NCBI GenBank assembly: GCA_905221105.1
Contig: CAJNBW010000006.1
Location: 1 to 64,000, forward strand
Reading direction: 5' to 3'
Source: a bacterium
GTDB taxonomy: Bacteria > Bacillota > Bacilli > Lactobacillales > Streptococcaceae
DNA length: 64,000 nt
Shown: piece by piece, positions 38,166 through 48,520 of the stretch
Numbering within the stretch: the first letter of the stretch is position 1
Layout of the letters: each line of letters starts with the position of its first letter
The notes under the pieces: generated by a model
Told to the model about the DNA's origin: nothing
The model's input: only the letters and a program-made list of their open reading frames with translations
The model's database searches: none
Position numbers and translations under genes: made by a program

Positions 38166-38708
38166 TTATTTTGCAAAAGGCATTCCAAGGCCTGTAAGCA
38201 ATGCACGTGACTCTTCGTCAGTGTTAGCAGTTGTTACGATAACGATGTCAAGACCACGAGTTTTGTCAACGTCATCGAAGTTGATTTCTGGGAAGATCAA
38301 TTGTTCTTTCACACCAAGTGTGTAGTTTCCGCGTCCATCAAATGATTTTGTTGGAACACCGTGGAAGTCACGTACACGTGGAAGTGAAACTGAAACCAAT
38401 TTATCCAAGAATTCGTACATACGTTCACCACGAAGGGTAACTTTTGCACCGATCGCAACACCTTCACGAAGACGGAAGCCGGCGATTGATTTTTTAGCTT
38501 TAGTGATAAGTGGTTTTTGACCTGAGATAAGTGCCAATTCTTCAGCAGCTTTTTCAAGGCTTTTAGCGTTTGATACAGCTTCACCAACACCCATGTTCAA
38601 AACGATCTTATCTACTTTAGGCACAGCCATCACTGATGAGTAGTTGAATTGTTCTGTCAAAGCAGGAACTACTTCATTAAGATATTTTTCTTTTAAACGA
38701 TTTGCCAT
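38166..38708 (-). CDS. rplE: 50S ribosomal protein L5
   Basis: 180 residues, [17 protein letters not shown], binds 5S rRNA and touches the P-site t[20 protein letters not shown] at the C-terminus is typical. 23 nt after rplX. Confidence 0.98.
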   Translation of the reverse strand: MANRLKEKYLNEVVPALTEQFNYSSVMAVPKVDKIVLNMGVGEAVSNAKSLEKAAEELALISGQKPLITKAKKSIAGFRLREGVAIGAKVTLRGERMYEFLDKLVSVSLPRVRDFHGVPTKSFDGRGNYTLGVKEQLIFPEINFDDVDKTRGLDIVIVTTANTDEESRALLTGLGMPFAK

Positions 38709-38731
38709 TATACTTCTCCTTTCCTTCGTGA

Positions 38732-39037
38732 TTAATCAAGCACTTCGCCTGATTTTTTGTTGTAGCGAACTTTTTTACCGTCTACAAATTTGTAACCAAC
38801 ACGACCAGCTACACCATTTTTGTCCAATACTTGAACGTTTGATACGTGGATAGCTGCTTCTTTCTCGATGATCCCACCTTGAGGAAGCTCGTTAGTTGGA
38901 CGTTGGTGTTTCTTAACGATGTTAACACCTTCAACGATAACTTTGTTTACTTTTGGAAGGGCAGTAAGGACAACAGCTTCTGTTCCCTTATCTTTACCAG
39001 CGATTACGCGAACTTTGTCGCCTTTTTTTACAAACAT
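38732..39037 (-). CDS. rplX: 50S ribosomal protein L24
   Basis: 101 residues with an N-terminal KOW motif ([18 protein letters not shown]); an assembly initiator of the large subunit. Preceded by a 77-nt gap with CCCTAGCT/AGCTAGGG and GCCC/GGGC hairpins. Confidence 0.98.
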
Positions 39038-39114
39038 TAGGTTTCTCCTTGATTTTTCTTACGCCCATAAGGGCACCCTAGCTTAAAGCTAGGGGACTAG
39101 TTTGTTTCTAAAAA

Positions 39115-39483
39115 TTAAAGTACTTCTGGAGCAAGTGACACGATCTTCATGAAGCCACCTTCACGCAATTCACGTGCAACTGGGCCAAAGATACGTGTTC
39201 CGCGAGGAGTTTTGTCTTCACGGATGATAACTGCTGCGTTTTCGTCAAATTTGATGTATGAACCATCAGCACGACGAGCACCTGATTTAGTACGAACGAT
39301 AACTGCTTTAACAACGTCACCTTTTTTAACCGCACCACCAGGAGTAGCTTGTTTTACAGATGCCACGATAACATCACCGATGTTTGCAAATTTACGTCCT
39401 GAACCACCAAGAACTTTGATAGTCAAGATTTCGCGAGCACCGCTGTTGTCTGCGACTTTCAAACGAGTTTCTGTTTGAATCAT
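39115..39483 (-). CDS. rplN: 50S ribosomal protein L14
   Basis: 122 residues, [20 protein letters not shown]; forms intersubunit bridges and contacts release/silencing factors. 25 nt after rpsQ. Confidence 0.98.
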   Translation of the reverse strand: MIQTETRLKVADNSGAREILTIKVLGGSGRKFANIGDVIVASVKQATPGGAVKKGDVVKAVIVRTKSGARRADGSYIKFDENAAVIIREDKTPRGTRIFGPVARELREGGFMKIVSLAPEVL

Positions 39484-39508
39484 TTCAGTTTTCTCCTTTC
39501 AGGTTTGA

Positions 39509-39769
39509 TTAGATGATGACCGCTTCTTCAACAACTTCTACAAGACGGAAACGTTTTGTAGCTGAAAGCGGGCGAGTTTCCATGATACGTACGATATCGC
39601 CTTCTTTGGCAACATTGTTTTCATCATGAGCTTTGTATTTTTTAGAGTAGTTAATACGTTTACCATAGACTGGGTGGTTACGTTTTGTTTCAACTACAAC
39701 TGTGATTGTCTTGTCCATTTTGTCAGATACAACACGTCCAACAAGAACTTTACGATTATTGCGTTCCAT
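39509..39769 (-). CDS. rpsQ: 30S ribosomal protein S17
   Basis: 86 residues, OB fold, [20 protein letters not shown]; a primary 16S rRNA-binding protein. 24 nt after rpmC. Confidence 0.98.
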
Positions 39770-39793
39770 TGAAATTTCTCCTTCCCTAGTCTA

Positions 39794-40000
39794 TTATTTC
39801 GCTTCAGATTGAACTGTTTTGATACGAGCGATTTGTTTTTTAACTTCTTTCAAGCGAGCTGTTTGTTCCAATTGACCAGTAGCAGCTTGGAAACGAAGTT
39901 CAAACAATTCTTTTTTCAATTCGTTTTCGCGCTTCGCGAGTTCTTCTTGAGAAAGACCACGAAGTTCTTTAACAAATTCTTTTACTTCATTAAGTTTCAT
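39794..40000 (-). CDS. rpmC: 50S ribosomal protein L29
   Basis: 68 residues, two-helix protein ([20 protein letters not shown]) at the tunnel exit, near the trigger-factor site. 9 nt after rplP. Confidence 0.98.
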
Positions 40001-40009
40001 GCCTTCTCC

Positions 40010-40423
40010 TTATTCTGCTTCACGTTTTACGAATTTACATTTAACTGGCAATTTGTGGCTAGCAAGACGAAGCGCTTCGCGTGCAATCTCTTCAGATACA
40101 CCAGCGATTTCAAACATCACTTTACCACGTTTAACTGGTGCTACCCAACCTTCAGGTGCCCCTTTACCAGATCCCATACGCACACCGATAGCTTTAGCAG
40201 TGTATGATTTGTGCGGGAAGATTTTAATCCAAACTTTACCACCACGTTTCATGTAACGAGTCATGGCGATACGAGCAGCTTCGATTTGGCGGTTAGTGAT
40301 CCAGTGGCTAGTTGTAGCTTGAAGACCGTATTCACCGAATGCTACTTCTTTTCCACCTTTTGCTTCACCGCGCATTTTTCCACGGAATTCACGACGGTGT
40401 TTAACACGTTTAGGTACTAACAT
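40010..40423 (-). CDS. rplP: 50S ribosomal protein L16
   Basis: 137 residues, [19 protein letters not shown]; stabilises A-site tRNA near the peptidyl-transferase centre ([18 protein letters not shown] loop). 3 nt after rpsC. Confidence 0.98.
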   Translation of the reverse strand: MLVPKRVKHRREFRGKMRGEAKGGKEVAFGEYGLQATTSHWITNRQIEAARIAMTRYMKRGGKVWIKIFPHKSYTAKAIGVRMGSGKGAPEGWVAPVKRGKVMFEIAGVSEEIAREALRLASHKLPVKCKFVKREAE

Positions 40424-40426
40424 TGG

Positions 40427-41080
40427 TTATTTACCTCCTTTAGTGTTTTTGCGAGCTGGAAGAACTTCACCACGGTAGATCCATACTTTAACACCAAGTT
40501 TACCGTATGTAGTATCTGCTTCTTCCCAAGCGTAATCGATATCTGCACGAAGTGTGTGAAGTGGAACAGTTCCTTCAGAGTATCCTTCAGCACGGGCGAT
40601 ATCTGCACCGTTCAAACGACCTGATACTTGAGTTTTGATTCCTTTAGCTCCAGCACGCATTGCACGTTGGATTGCTTGTTTTTGTGCACGACGGAAAGCA
40701 ACACGTTGCTCCAATTGACGAGCAATTCCTTCACCTACAAGGTGAGCATCCAAATCAGGTTGTTTGATTTCGATGATGTTGATGTGTACTTGTTTTCCAG
40801 TCAATTTGTTAAGTTTTGCACGGAGTGCATCAACGTTAGCACCACCTTTACCGATAACCATACCTGGTTTAGCAGTGTGAAGTGAAACGTTAACTTTGTT
40901 TACTGCGCGTTCGATTTCGATAGTTGAAACTGCTGCGTCAGCAAGTTCTTTTTGAACGAATTTACGGATTGCAAGATCTTCATGAAGGTAATCCGCGTAT
41001 TCTTTTTCAGCATACCATTTGGCATCCCAATCACGGATGATGCCGACACGCATACCAATTGGATGTACTTTTTGACCCAC
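40427..41080 (-). CDS. rpsC: 30S ribosomal protein S3
   Basis: 217 residues, [19 protein letters not shown], with a KH domain ([17 protein letters not shown]); lines the mRNA entry tunnel. 12 nt after rplV. Confidence 0.98.
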
Positions 41081-41092
41081 GATTTTACCTCC

Positions 41093-41437
41093 TTATTTTT
41101 CTGCAACAGCTACAGTGATGTGAGCTGTACGTTTGTTGATTGGTGAAGCTGAACCTTTCGCACGTGGACGGAAACGTTTCATAGTTGGTCCTTCGTTTGC
41201 GAATGCTTCAGATACTACCAAGTTAGCTTTATCCAAACCAAAGTTGTTTTCAGCGTTAGCTACAGCTGAGTTCAAAACTTTCAAGATGATTTCAGCAGCT
41301 TTGTTTGGAGTGAATGTCAAGATTGCGATTGCATCGGCTACGCTTTTACCACGGATGTTATCAAGAACAAGACGTGATTTACGAGGTGAAACACGTACTG
41401 TACGAGCCATTGCTTTAGCTGAAGTAATTTCTGCCAT
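41093..41437 (-). CDS. rplV: 50S ribosomal protein L22
   Basis: 114 residues; its long beta-hairpin ([20 protein letters not shown]) lines the exit tunnel and is a macrolide-resistance site. I see nothing unusual there. 11 nt after rpsS. Confidence 0.98.
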   Translation of the reverse strand: MAEITSAKAMARTVRVSPRKSRLVLDNIRGKSVADAIAILTFTPNKAAEIILKVLNSAVANAENNFGLDKANLVVSEAFANEGPTMKRFRPRAKGSASPINKRTAHITVAVAEK

Positions 41438-41448
41438 TTATGTTCTCC

Positions 41449-41730
41449 TTATTTTCTACGTGTTTTCTTGTCGTCTGCAGCGTGACCTTTGTAAGTACGA
41501 GTTGGTGCAAATTCACCAAGTTTGTGACCTACCATGTCTTCTTGGATGTAAACAGGTACGTGTTTACGTCCGTCATAAACTGCAATAGTGTAACCAATGA
41601 AACTTGGGAAGATCGTTGAACGACGTGACCAAGTTTTAATAACTTTTTTCTTTTCGTCGTTAGCTTGAGCTTCAACTTTTTTCATCAAATGCTCATCGAC
41701 GAAAGGTCCTTTTTTAAGACTGCGTCCCAT
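41449..41730 (-). CDS. rpsS: 30S ribosomal protein S19
   Basis: 93 residues from ATG 41728-41730 ([18 protein letters not shown]) with AAAGGAG upstream; an in-frame extension to 41778 is not family-like. Head protein. A 103-nt gap to rplB contains two hairpins (ACTAGT/ACTAGT and GCGCTC/GAGCGC). Confidence 0.97.
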
Positions 41731-41833
41731 TTTTATATTTTCTCCTTTAAATGTTGTACCACAGCGGCTTGCGCTCACATGGAGCGCTACCGAGCTGGCG
41801 GATTTACTAGTTGCTTAAGCGACTAGTTTAATA

Positions 41834-42667
41834 TTATTTCTCGTTGCGACGACGAACGATAAGTTTGTCAGATTTCGCTTTCTTGTTACGAGTTTTAAGA
41901 CCAAGAGCAGGTTTGCCCCATGGAGTAGATGGTGCTTTACGACCAACTGGTGCTTTACCTTCACCACCACCGTGTGGGTGATCGTTAGGGTTCATTACAG
42001 AACCACGAACTGTTGGGCGGATACCTTTCCAACGGCTACGTCCTGCTTTACCAAGGTTTACAAGTCCATGTTGTTCGTTTCCGACAACACCAACTGTAGC
42101 ACGGCAAGTTCCAAGAATCATACGAACTTCACCTGATTGAAGACGAACAAGTACGTATTTACCTTCAGAACCCAATACTTGAGCAGATGCTCCAGCAGCA
42201 CGTACCAATTCACCACCACGACCTGGTTTCAACTCGATGTTGTGGATCAAAGTACCAACTGGGATGTTAGCAAGTGGAAGAGCGTTTCCGACTTTGATAT
42301 CTGCTTCTGGACCTGAAACGATACGTTGACCTACTTCAAGACCTTTTGGAGCGATGATGTATGCTTTCACACCGTTAGTGTAGTGTACAAGAGCGATGTT
42401 TGCAGAACGGTTTGGATCGTACTCGATAGTTTTAACAACTGCTTCAACGTTGTCTTTGTTACGTTTGAAGTCAACCAAACGGTAGAAACGTTTGTGTCCA
42501 CCACCTTGGTGACGAACAGTGATACGACCGTTGTTGTTACGACCAGCCTTGCTCTTCAATGCAACAAGCAATGATTTTTCAGGAGTGCTTGTTGTGATTT
42601 CAGCGAAATCCAAAGAAGTCATATTACGGCGACCGTTTGTTGTTGGTTTATAAACACGAATTCCCAC
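41834..42667 (-). CDS. rplB: 50S ribosomal protein L2
   Basis: 277 residues, [20 protein letters not shown], with the conserved [17 protein letters not shown] region containing the His near the peptidyl-transferase centre. 17 nt after rplW. Confidence 0.98.
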   Translation of the reverse strand: MGIRVYKPTTNGRRNMTSLDFAEITTSTPEKSLLVALKSKAGRNNNGRITVRHQGGGHKRFYRLVDFKRNKDNVEAVVKTIEYDPNRSANIALVHYTNGVKAYIIAPKGLEVGQRIVSGPEADIKVGNALPLANIPVGTLIHNIELKPGRGGELVRAAGASAQVLGSEGKYVLVRLQSGEVRMILGTCRATVGVVGNEQHGLVNLGKAGRSRWKGIRPTVRGSVMNPNDHPHGGGEGKAPVGRKAPSTPWGKPALGLKTRNKKAKSDKLIVRRRNEK

Positions 42668-42684
42668 GATATTTCCTCCTTAGA

Positions 42685-42981
42685 TTATTCAGCTTCAGCA
42701 GCAAACAACTCGATTGCTTTTGAATCAGCTGTAAGTGTGATGATAGCTTTTTTAGTTTTGTTAGTAAAACCAGTGTAACGTCCAACACGTTTAGCTTTTG
42801 GTTTTACGTTGATTGTGTTAACATTGGCAACTTTAACACCTTCGAAAGCAGCTTCAACAGCTTGCTTGATCAAAAGTTTGTGTGCACGAGTGTCAACTTC
42901 AAATACATATTTACCTGCTTCAAGTTGAGCCATTGAGCTTTCAGTGATTACAGGTTTTTTGATAACATCATACAAATTCAT
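42685..42981 (-). CDS. rplW: 50S ribosomal protein L23
   Basis: 98 residues, [20 protein letters not shown]; docking site at the tunnel exit for trigger factor and SRP. Its ATG overlaps the rplD stop (TAATG), so the two are translationally coupled. Confidence 0.98.
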
Positions 42982-43604
42982 TATGCAAGAACCTCCTCGA
43001 TTTTAGAGATAGCTGCTTGTGTGACAAGAAGTTTGTCGCTATTTGCGATGTCAAGAACACTTGCAGTTGTAGCAGTTGCAACTTTCACGTTTGGAAGGTT
43101 ACGAGCTGAAAGAGCTGCGAATTCATTTCCTTCTTCAAGGATAACAAGAACTTTAGAATCGATGCTCAATGCTGCAAGAACTTTTGCAAATTCAGCAGTT
43201 TTTGGAGCTGTAAATGAAAGAGCGTCTACAGCTACGAATTTGTTTTCAGCAACTTTTTCAGAGTAAACTGATTTAAGAGCTAGGCGACGAACTTTTTGTG
43301 GAAGTTTGTAGCCGTATGAACGTGGAGTTGGTCCGAAGACAACACCACCACCACGCCATTGTGGTGAGCGGATAGAACCTTGACGAGCACGTCCAGTTCC
43401 TTTTTGACGCCATGGTTTGCGTCCACCACCTGATACTGCAGAGCGGTTTTTAACAGCGTGTGTTCCTTGACGAAGGCTTGCGCGTTGGCTGATGATCACA
43501 TCAAACACAACTGATTCATTTGGTTCGATACCAAATACTGCATCGTTAAGAACAACTTGGCCAGCTTCTTTACCAGTTTGGTCAAATAATGTTACGTTTG
43601 CCAT
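42981..43604 (-). CDS. rplD: 50S ribosomal protein L4
   Basis: 207 residues with the Gly/Arg-rich exit-tunnel loop ([20 protein letters not shown], wild-type at the macrolide-relevant positions I know). In E. coli L4 represses the S10 operon; no such site is evident to me in this leader. 24 nt after rplC. Confidence 0.98.
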
Positions 43605-43628
43605 TGTGACTGATTTCCCCTTTCTTTA

Positions 43629-44255
43629 TTATTTACCAGCTTTAACTGCTGATTTGATAGTGATAAGAGATTTCTTAGCACCTGGTACGTTACCTTTGAT
43701 AAGGATAACGTTCTTTTCTGGAACAACTTGTACAACTTCAAGGTTTTGAATTGTTACACGATCGCCACCCATACGTCCTGCAAGGTTTTTACCTTTGAAT
43801 ACGCGGTTAGGTGCAACAGGTCCCATAGAACCTGGACGACGGTGGTAACGAGAACCGTGAGCCATTGGTCCACGTGATTGTCCGTGGCGTTTGATAACAC
43901 CTTGGAAACCTTTACCTTTAGAAGTACCCGTTACGTCAACAACGTCTCCAGCTGCGAATGTTTCAACTGTGATTTCAGCACCAACTTCCAAGCCTTCAAC
44001 GTTTTTGAATTCACGAATGAAGCGCTTAGGAGCCGTGTTAGCTTTCGCTACATGTCCTTTAGCAGGTTTGTTGCTCAATACTTCGCGTTTATCATCGAAA
44101 CCAACTTGGATAGCGTTGTATCCGTCTGTTTCAACAGTTTTAACTTGAAGAACAACGTTTGGAGTTGCTTCAATAACTGTTACAGGGATCAATTCGCCAG
44201 CTTCAGTGAAGATTTGAGTCATTCCCACTTTTTTCCCTAAGATTCCTTTTGTCAT
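43629..44255 (-). CDS. rplC: 50S ribosomal protein L3
   Basis: 208 residues, [20 protein letters not shown], with the central loop ([20 protein letters not shown]) that reaches the peptidyl-transferase centre. 83 nt after rpsJ. Confidence 0.98.
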
Positions 44256-44338
44256 GAGAAAATAGTTCCTTTTCTATATTTTTTTATTCAAAAAGTTTTT
44301 AACGAGCGTTTTTTATGCTCAAGGTATCAAGCTTTAAA

Positions 44339-44647
44339 TTAAAGTTTGATTTCTACGTTTACACCACTTGGAAGATCCAATTTCATCAATGCATCAACTG
44401 TTTTTTGAGTTGGGTTAACGATATCGATCAAACGTTTGTGTGTACGCATTTCAAATTGTTCGCGAGAGTCTTTGTATTTGTGAGTCGCACGAATAATTGT
44501 GTAGAGGCTACGTTCAGTTGGAAGTGGGATTGGACCCGCAACTTGTGCACCTGTACGAGTAGCTGATTCTACGATTTTTGCAGCCGCTGTGTCAAGCGTA
44601 CGGTGTTCGTAAGCTTTCAAACGGATACGGATTTTTTTGTTTGCCAT
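44339..44647 (-). CDS. rpsJ: 30S ribosomal protein S10
   Basis: 102 residues, [19 protein letters not shown]; also NusE, the antitermination factor partner of NusB. First gene of the 29-gene S10-spc-alpha operon. AAAGGAG precedes the ATG. Confidence 0.98.
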
Positions 44648-44780
44648 CTTTTTCTCCTTTTCGTCTATTTAAGATAATAGGCTAGCTCCACAAGAAAACC
44701 GACGCGGTGTTGCGTGGCAATGCAACCGAGCGTGTCGCAACCTCTTGCATCAAAGCTAAAGCTGTAATTTACAGCACCAT
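44648..44780 (-). promoter_or_regulatory. S10 operon leader
   Basis: About 130 nt of 5' UTR on the minus strand containing GGTTGCG/CGCAACACC-type and GACACGC/GCGTCGG-type pairings (~44700-44745) and a GCTGTAA/TTACAGC hairpin at the 5' end. I see no terminator-like T-run; regulation is unknown. Confidence 0.5.
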
Positions 44781-44783
44781 AAT

Positions 44784-44812
44784 AGAATAACACAAAGCCC
44801 CTGCGATTGCAA
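44784..44812 (-). promoter_or_regulatory. S10 operon promoter
   Basis: Minus-strand TTGCAA (44807-44812), 17-nt spacer, TATTCT (44784-44789), with AT-rich upstream sequence (about 44820-44875) that could act as an UP element. Confidence 0.75.
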
Positions 44813-44900
44813 GGGATTTGTTGCTGTTTTTTAAAATTTTTAACATGAAAATGTTTTCTTTTTTGACAGGTCATTTATTTAAGTATTTTATGGAAGAAAG

Positions 44901-45491
44901 TTACTCTCTCTTCACCTGTTCATAGCTTTCTTTTCCGTCATTGAGCTTGTCCCAAATCACTACTTGCCCACTTTTGAGAGATTTTTGCACATCGATAATT
45001 CGTTGATTTGACGAACCTCGAAACTGGAGCATGAGATTGCGCTTAGTTCGGTCATACCGTCCATCGACAAGGATGTCAATCAGTGATAAGAGTTCCAGTT
45101 TATCCGGAGTTTCCAGCATCATTTCTTCCCAAGTGTAGCCCGTCCAGGACCAGATATCTTTGTCTGGCAATTCCTTTCGGATGCGTTTAACGAGCGACAA
45201 GAGAATACCCGTATTGAGAAAGGGCTCCCCTCCCAGCAAGGTCAAGCCTTGAACATAAGGTTGAGAAAGATCTGCCATGATTTGTTCTTCTAATTCTGCT
45301 GTATAGGGAATGCCAGCATTAAAAGACCAAGTCGCAACATTATAACATCCCTCACAATGAAACATGCAACCTGATACATAGAGAGAGTTGCGCACTCCTT
45401 CTCCATCTACAAAGTTAAAGGCCTTGTAGTCAATGATACGCCCTTGACTAAGCTCCTCGCTTTTCCATTCTTGTGGTTTTGGATTATTCAT
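44901..45491 (-). CDS. nrdG: Anaerobic ribonucleotide reductase activating protein
   Basis: 196 residues, radical-SAM enzyme that installs the glycyl radical on NrdD. The iron-sulfur motif CxxxCxxC is seen as CMFHCEGC. It overlaps the GNAT gene by 8 bp and closes the nrdD operon. Confidence 0.96.
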   Translation of the reverse strand: MNNPKPQEWKSEELSQGRIIDYKAFNFVDGEGVRNSLYVSGCMFHCEGCYNVATWSFNAGIPYTAELEEQIMADLSQPYVQGLTLLGGEPFLNTGILLSLVKRIRKELPDKDIWSWTGYTWEEMMLETPDKLELLSLIDILVDGRYDRTKRNLMLQFRGSSNQRIIDVQKSLKSGQVVIWDKLNDGKESYEQVKRE

Positions 45492-45990
45492 TCGCTACCT
45501 CTATCCAATAACGCTCAACTCCATTACAAACATCTTCAAGAATCCCTCCATTTGCTAGAATGACTGCTCTGCTAGCAGGATTATTCACGCTACAGGTCAC
45601 AAGAGCTTTCTTGATGTTCTTTTCCTTAGCAACTTGCAAGCCCTGACGGAGAGTTTCCTTAGCATAACCTTTGCCTCTTTCAGACGGTCGGATGGAGTAT
45701 CCAATGTGGCCAGCATAATTCAGTAAACCCTCATTCAGTCTCAATCGCAGATTCAAAAATCCTAGAGCACGACCTACATCATCAAATGATACAAATTGAA
45801 TAGAAGGAACACGATTTTCAGGTAGCCCTATTCCCATTTCTTTATTACGGTTACCTTCTAGCCACTCCTCGTAAGAAAAATCCTCAACATCCCAAAATCC
45901 TCCATCATGGACTGATTGGGTCTGCTCAAACTCTGCCATCATGTCTAAAACAGCTTCTCTATCTACTATTGTCGGTCTGCGCAGTTCCAT
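45484..45990 (-). CDS. GNAT acetyltransferase in the nrd operon
   Basis: 168 residues, acetyl-CoA motif IRPSERGKGYAKETLRQGL and the terminal GGILEDVCNGVERYWIEV. Substrate unknown. GGAGG 5 nt before the ATG. Lies between the 46-residue protein and nrdG, a placement shared with pneumococci. Confidence 0.85.
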   Translation of the reverse strand: MELRRPTIVDREAVLDMMAEFEQTQSVHDGGFWDVEDFSYEEWLEGNRNKEMGIGLPENRVPSIQFVSFDDVGRALGFLNLRLRLNEGLLNYAGHIGYSIRPSERGKGYAKETLRQGLQVAKEKNIKKALVTCSVNNPASRAVILANGGILEDVCNGVERYWIEVANE

Positions 45991-46033
45991 CCTTACCTCC
46001 CACTATGAGAAAAGCGAGAGCTGACTCTCACTT

Positions 46034-46174
46034 TTATTTTTTCTTATTCTTGTTTAAAAATTGTTCTCTGAGGTTGAGCAAGCGTTCTTTCTTACCAGCT
46101 CCACCTTTAGAGTGTTTCTCGTGATAACGGGTCACTTGTGCGCGCCCTTTATCATCTAATTGATATTTTCCCAT
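46034..46174 (-). CDS. Small basic protein of the nrdD operon, 46 aa
   Basis: Reads MGKYQLDDKGRAQVTRYHEK and ends NLREQFLNKNKKK; strongly basic, no Cys, no membrane segment. 11 nt after nrdD and 43 nt before the GNAT gene, same strand. It matches a small conserved hypothetical protein I recall from this operon in pneumococci. Its ribosome binding site is weak (AGAAAG), so coupling to nrdD translation is likely. Function unknown. Confidence 0.8.
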   Translation of the reverse strand: MGKYQLDDKGRAQVTRYHEKHSKGGAGKKERLLNLREQFLNKNKKK

Positions 46175-46185
46175 TTCATTTCTTT

Positions 46186-48393
46186 CTAATTTGTTACTTG
46201 ATGGCCAGCTATTTTAATCGTTGAGCCATTCATGTGTTTGACACGCGCAGCAATTTCCTTGTGACGGCCGTTAACCATAGGTCTTGCTTGAGGATTGCCC
46301 AGATAACCACACGTACGTTTGACCACATCTACGGTTTTAGGGTCACTATTTCCACAGTTTGGACAAGCAAATCCTCTCTCAGTTGGTTCAAAATCCCCTT
46401 CAAAGTCACACTTGTAGCAACGGTCAATCGGAGTATTGGTGCCTAGATAGCCCACGCGGTCATAGGCATAGTCCCAAACAGCTTCCAAGGCTTTAGGATT
46501 TTGTTGAAGAACCGGATACTCACAATAATGAATGAAACCACCTGACGCACCTGCTTCTGGATAGACTTTCTCAAAGTCCAATTTTTCAAACGGGGTTGGA
46601 TTTTTACGAACATCGTAGTGGAAAGAATTGGTGTAGTATTCCTTGTCTGTGATGTCAGGAATAGAGCCAAACTTCTCTGTATCTAGTCGGCAGAAACGGT
46701 CTGTCAAACTTTCAGACGGTGTTGAATAAATTGAGAAATGGTAACCATATTGGTCTGACCACTCTTCTACACGGCGTTTCATATCACGAATGATATCCAG
46801 CGTGAATTCTTTGGCGTCTGGATTGTGTTCCCAGCTATTTCCAAAGAAGACAGTAGCCACTTCGTATAAACCGATGTAACCTAGCGAAACGGTTGCCCGA
46901 CGATTCTTAAAGAGCTGGTCAACACTTTCTTCTTTACCTAGACGATGCCCAAAAGCACCGTACTGGTAGAGGATAGGAGCATTTGCTGGCGTCGCCTCTT
47001 TAGTACGTTCGACACGGTAAACCAGAGCATCTTCAGCGATATTCATACGCTCGTTGAAGATTTCCCAGAACTTATTCATATCACCTTCAGATTCGAGGGC
47101 GATACGAGGCAGATTAACCGTCACAACACCTAGATTCATCCGACCTGAATTGACTTCTACACCATTCTCATCCTTCCATCCTTGAAGGAAAGAACGACAA
47201 CCCATAGGTACTTTGAAAGAACCAGTCAAGTCAACAATCTTATCATAAGACAAAACGTCTGGGTACATCCGTTTGGTTGCACACTCTAGGGCCAACTGCT
47301 TGATATCGTAGTTGGGAGTCCCTTCTTCCAAGTTGAGGCCTCTTTTTAGTGTAAAGATAAGTTTAGGGAAGATAGCTGTGCGGTGTTCTGAACCAAGTCC
47401 CTTGATTCGGATGGTCAAGATAGCTTTTTGAATTTCTCGTTCAAAACGACTAGTTCCTAGACCAAAACCTAATGAAGTAAAGGGCGTTTGGCCATTTGAA
47501 GTGAAGAGAGTATTGATTTCATACTCAAGAGATTGCATGGCATCATAGATGTCTTTTTGCGTTTTCTTCCAGGCATAATCTTCCCGTTTTTCAGGCAAAA
47601 CCCATTCTTCCGCATCTTTGAGATGTTTTTGGTAATTCTTCTCTGCGTACGGCGCCAAAACTTCATCGATACGGTCAGCTGAACAGCCACCGTACTGGCT
47701 AGAAGCAACATTGGCGATGATTTGGGAAATCTGAGCTGTCGCAGTCTGAATAGACTTGGGACTCTCTACCTCTGCATTCCCAATCTTAAAACCATTTTCC
47801 AACATACCCTTGAAATCAATCAAACAGCAGTTGGTCATAGGGGTATAGGGACTGTAGTCCAAATCATGATAGTGGATATCCCCCTTTTGGTGGGCATTGG
47901 CTACGTGCTTAGGGAGCATTTGCAGTCCGATTGACTTCCCAACAATCCCTGCTGTCAAATCACGCTGGGTGTTGAAGACATCGCTGTCTTTATTGGCATT
48001 TTCATTGACGACCGCTTGATCTTTATTGAGAAGTTTATGGATACTAAAGTTGATATCCGTCGCTTTTGAGCGCTCAAAATCCCTTTGTGTCCGATAAGTA
48101 ATATACTCCTCAGCTAGCGCATATTCTTTGGCTTCAAGGAGTTCATGTTCTACGATATTTTGGATTTCATAAATCTTAACTCCCTGCGGAAAACGACTAT
48201 GAATTTCTGTGACAATTCGCTCGGTCAGAGCATTCAGGCGCTTTTCAACCAAGGGTGTCACATCCATAACCTTGTCAGCCGCCTTGTGGAGAGCCTTATC
48301 AATCTTGTCCACATCAAATACAACACGTCTCCCATCTCGTTTTTCAACGAAAAGGGTTGGTAAAGTTGTGATTTTTTCTTCTAGTGCAATCAT
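46186..48393 (-). CDS. nrdD: Anaerobic (class III) ribonucleoside triphosphate reductase
   Basis: 735 residues. Makes deoxyribonucleotides without oxygen using a glycyl radical. An N-terminal ATP-cone allosteric domain covers ~10-100 (VEKRDGRRVVFDVDKIDKAL). A C-terminal zinc site is CYKCDF...CPNCG, and the glycyl-radical loop is RTCGYLGNPQARP with the radical Gly expected in RTCGYLG. Activated by NrdG. Promoter and NrdR-like boxes lie upstream. Confidence 0.97.
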   Translation of the reverse strand: MIALEEKITTLPTLFVEKRDGRRVVFDVDKIDKALHKAADKVMDVTPLVEKRLNALTERIVTEIHSRFPQGVKIYEIQNIVEHELLEAKEYALAEEYITYRTQRDFERSKATDINFSIHKLLNKDQAVVNENANKDSDVFNTQRDLTAGIVGKSIGLQMLPKHVANAHQKGDIHYHDLDYSPYTPMTNCCLIDFKGMLENGFKIGNAEVESPKSIQTATAQISQIIANVASSQYGGCSADRIDEVLAPYAEKNYQKHLKDAEEWVLPEKREDYAWKKTQKDIYDAMQSLEYEINTLFTSNGQTPFTSLGFGLGTSRFEREIQKAILTIRIKGLGSEHRTAIFPKLIFTLKRGLNLEEGTPNYDIKQLALECATKRMYPDVLSYDKIVDLTGSFKVPMGCRSFLQGWKDENGVEVNSGRMNLGVVTVNLPRIALESEGDMNKFWEIFNERMNIAEDALVYRVERTKEATPANAPILYQYGAFGHRLGKEESVDQLFKNRRATVSLGYIGLYEVATVFFGNSWEHNPDAKEFTLDIIRDMKRRVEEWSDQYGYHFSIYSTPSESLTDRFCRLDTEKFGSIPDITDKEYYTNSFHYDVRKNPTPFEKLDFEKVYPEAGASGGFIHYCEYPVLQQNPKALEAVWDYAYDRVGYLGTNTPIDRCYKCDFEGDFEPTERGFACPNCGNSDPKTVDVVKRTCGYLGNPQARPMVNGRHKEIAARVKHMNGSTIKIAGHQVTN

Positions 48394-48438
48394 ATACTTG
48401 CTCTTTTCTAAACTGGTGTTAAATTCTTTCTATTCAGT

Positions 48439-48444
48439 ATTATA
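48439..48444 (-). promoter_or_regulatory. nrdD operon promoter (-10)
   Basis: TGGTATAAT extended -10 on the minus strand; TTGATT 16 nt upstream acts as a -35 and overlaps the first NrdR-like box. Confidence 0.7.
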
Positions 48445-48460
48445 CCACTCTAAAAAGAAA

Positions 48461-48517
48461 AATCAATATCTTGTGGTAAAAATCAGATATTTTTTAAAAA
48501 TCCACAAGATATTGATT
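48461..48517 (-). promoter_or_regulatory. Paired NrdR-like boxes forming a terminator-like hairpin
   Basis: Two inverted copies of AATCAATATCTTGTGG (48461-48476 and 48502-48517, the second as complement) start 41 bp apart, about four helical turns. Each matches the NrdR consensus ACACWATATCTTGTGT at 13 of 16 positions. As RNA on the minus strand the two arms pair over ~18 bp and are followed by TTTTTCTTTTT, so the same sequence may also end transcription from the upstream membrane-protein gene. Confidence 0.7.
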
Positions 48518-48520
48518 TTA

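Noticed and set aside
44665-44874. Minus-strand 69-codon frame over the S10 promoter and leader
   Set aside because: It spans the promoter and structured leader and has no family resemblance or ribosome binding site.
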